DNA from: Lepus europaeus
Taxonomy: Eukaryota; Chordata; Mammalia; Lagomorpha; Leporidae
Direction of reading: 5' to 3'
NCBI RefSeq assembly: GCF_033115175.1
Contig: NC_084839.1
Span: forward strand, 43,323,501 to 43,387,500
DNA: 64,000 bases
Under the pieces are notes generated by a model. That model had not been told where the DNA came from. It was given only the letters and a program-made list of their open reading frames with translations, and ran no database searches. Below are positions 62,690 through 64,000 of this stretch, one piece after another. Made by a program: the position numbers and the translations under genes. Each line of letters begins with the position of its first letter. The first letter of the stretch is position 1.

Positions 62690-63640
62690 TGGGAACGAAT
62701 GGCCGGGAGTCTCATTCCTAGCACCAGGCACTCCTCCCCCTAGGACAACAGGGCCGCTCCTCCGCGGCGGCCGCCCGGCCTCCGGGATGCCAGATCTCCC
62801 CGGGACATCCAAGATGCCCTCCTCCTTCAGCGGAGCGCGCACAGTTTCTCTCCGCGACGCGTCTGCCTCCTGAGCCTGCCCGGTTCGTGATGTGAGCTCG
62901 CTGCCTTGGCGAGGATCCGCTGCCAGGGGTTGCTTACTTGGAAGGAGCGCTGGGGCCGCACGGGCAGGTCTGGCGCTGCATTTCACGCTGCCCTCATTTT
63001 CCTTGCCGGGGAGGCAGGGATGAGTCCTCACAGGGGAATGTGGGAGGAAAGGTAAACAGTGCACGTGAGCCGCCGAGAGCTGCCGAGAACCAAGAAAGGA
63101 GCCTTCTCTCCTTCCCGCTCCGGGGGCGAATATTTACGGAGCAGGGCCTTTTGCGCGCGGCGCTCCGCGCTGCCTGCGGACTGGTGGCTTCACAGGCCGC
63201 AGCGCCCCAAGTCGGGAGGCTTCTGTGTTCCCCTACTCGAGCTCGGAGGCGGAATGGGCAGAGAGGGAAAAGGGATTGCGGAGGCAGGTAGAACTGGTTT
63301 GGATCCTCTGCCGCCACTTAGCTGCTGCTGCCTTTGAGTGAGTCACTGAACGTCTCTGAGCTCCGGCTTCCTCGGCCGGCGGCGCAGTGCCGCAGAACAG
63401 CATCCGCCCTGGAGGGCTCCCGCGCGGCTGAGAGTCGGGGCAGGGCCGCCGGTGCCCCGCTCCCCGCCCCCACCCACCCCAGACCCCATCTCGAAGGGGG
63501 CGTCTGCGTCCAGCCAGGGGTGCTACAAAGTGCACGGTCCCTGAGAGCAGGAGCCGGCTCCCGGCTCCGCGTTTCCCGAGGGCCCAGCGCGGCACCGCGG
63601 GCAGGCGGCTTTGCTTTGCAAATGGAGGAGAAGCCCGGCT
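62690..63640. promoter_or_regulatory. Unassigned CpG island
   Basis: This region is GC-rich and CpG-dense, with GCGGCGGCCGCCCGGCC-type sequence near 62765, and lies about 13 kb upstream of CALM2. Several open frames overlap on both strands with no recognisable protein family. The look is that of a CpG-island promoter, but I cannot identify its transcript. A donor-like GGAAAGGTAAAC occurs on the plus strand near 63048. Confidence 0.55.
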
Positions 63641-63685
63641 CTCTCTCTCCCTCCCTCCCTCCTCCCTCTTTCTCTCTGCTGCAGT
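63640..63685 (+). repeat. CT-rich / (CCCT)n tract
   Basis: A pyrimidine-rich low-complexity stretch (CTCTCTCTCTCCCTCCCTCC type) at the edge of the CpG island. Such tracts can act as GAF/MAZ-like promoter sequence or be neutral. Confidence 0.7.
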
Positions 63686-64000
63686 CAGGCCGGCAGCCAG
63701 AAAAAGCCCAGCATCTTCCACCATTGTCTCCTGCAGCTTGCACTCTGCCCGTGCTCCTCCAGCCTGGGGCTCCTTTTGGCGGAGGCCTGTGGGGGTGCAG
63801 GAGCGGGAGAGGCCACAGAGCCAGGAGCTCAGGGGGAGTTCCCAAACACTCCTCGGTGTGTCTCCTCCCTCCGCATGAAATCAACACGGTGTCCCGAAGC
63901 CTTAGCGCCCCTTCTCCCTCCCCGTGAGATCGGAGGACTTCACCACCTTCACTGAGAGCCTGTTGACTCACCAAGGTCAGCTCAGGTCATCCTCAGGGCG

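Noticed and set aside
63233-63974. Overlapping open frames of 163-218 codons at the window end
   Set aside because: Same GC-rich artefact. No domain, no recognisable splice partners and composition-driven repeats of Pro, Arg, Gly and Ser.

Overview
The window is mammalian nuclear DNA, almost certainly from a lagomorph and most likely the European rabbit. About 58 copies or fragments of the tRNA-headed lagomorph C-repeat SINE (CSINE) lie in 64 kb. They occur as two sub-types, one ending in CTTTCAAATAAATAAAT and one ending in CTGCCTGTC plus poly(A). Older elements shared with other placentals are also present (L1, L2, MIR, MER5A-like and Tigger-like), and the two genes found have placental exon structures. 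There are no prokaryotic, organellar or viral genes and no CRISPR array.

Two protein-coding genes are supported, both on the minus strand. The first is the 5' part of STPG4 (sperm-tail PG-rich repeat protein 4, known in mouse as Gse). Exon 1 is at 26532-26612 in a small CpG island, exon 2 at 25258-25317 and exon 3 at 23020-23277. Later exons were not found, so the rest of the gene should lie below position 1. The whole interval 1-23019 would then be STPG4 intron 3, filled with an old minus-strand L1 (about 6.2-13.7 kb), a plus-strand L1 (about 16.0-18.0 kb) and many nested SINEs.

The second gene is complete CALM2 (calmodulin). Its six coding exons run from the ATG at 49908-49910 to the stop at 33016-33018, and the 3'UTR ends at an AATAAA at 32420-32425. 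The spliced product is 149 residues and matches vertebrate calmodulin at every position. Each exon has the sizes and phases typical of calmodulin genes. The STPG4-CALM2 neighbourhood and the 3'UTR separate it from CALM1 and CALM3. STPG4 starts about 5.8 kb downstream of the CALM2 poly(A) site, so the two genes are in tandem.

Above CALM2 (50.6-64 kb) no coding gene is seen. That stretch holds MIR, L2 and SINE remnants. It is followed by a SINE-free block of about 1.8 kb (60.85-62.65 kb) and an unassigned CpG island (62.69-63.64 kb). These last two are the best places to look for an undescribed regulatory or non-coding unit. I did not find a convincing novel biological system. The most interesting mechanistic observations are repeat-biology cases: two SINEs sharing one target site, a 3'-truncated SINE with intact target-site duplications, and head-to-tail deleted SINEs.
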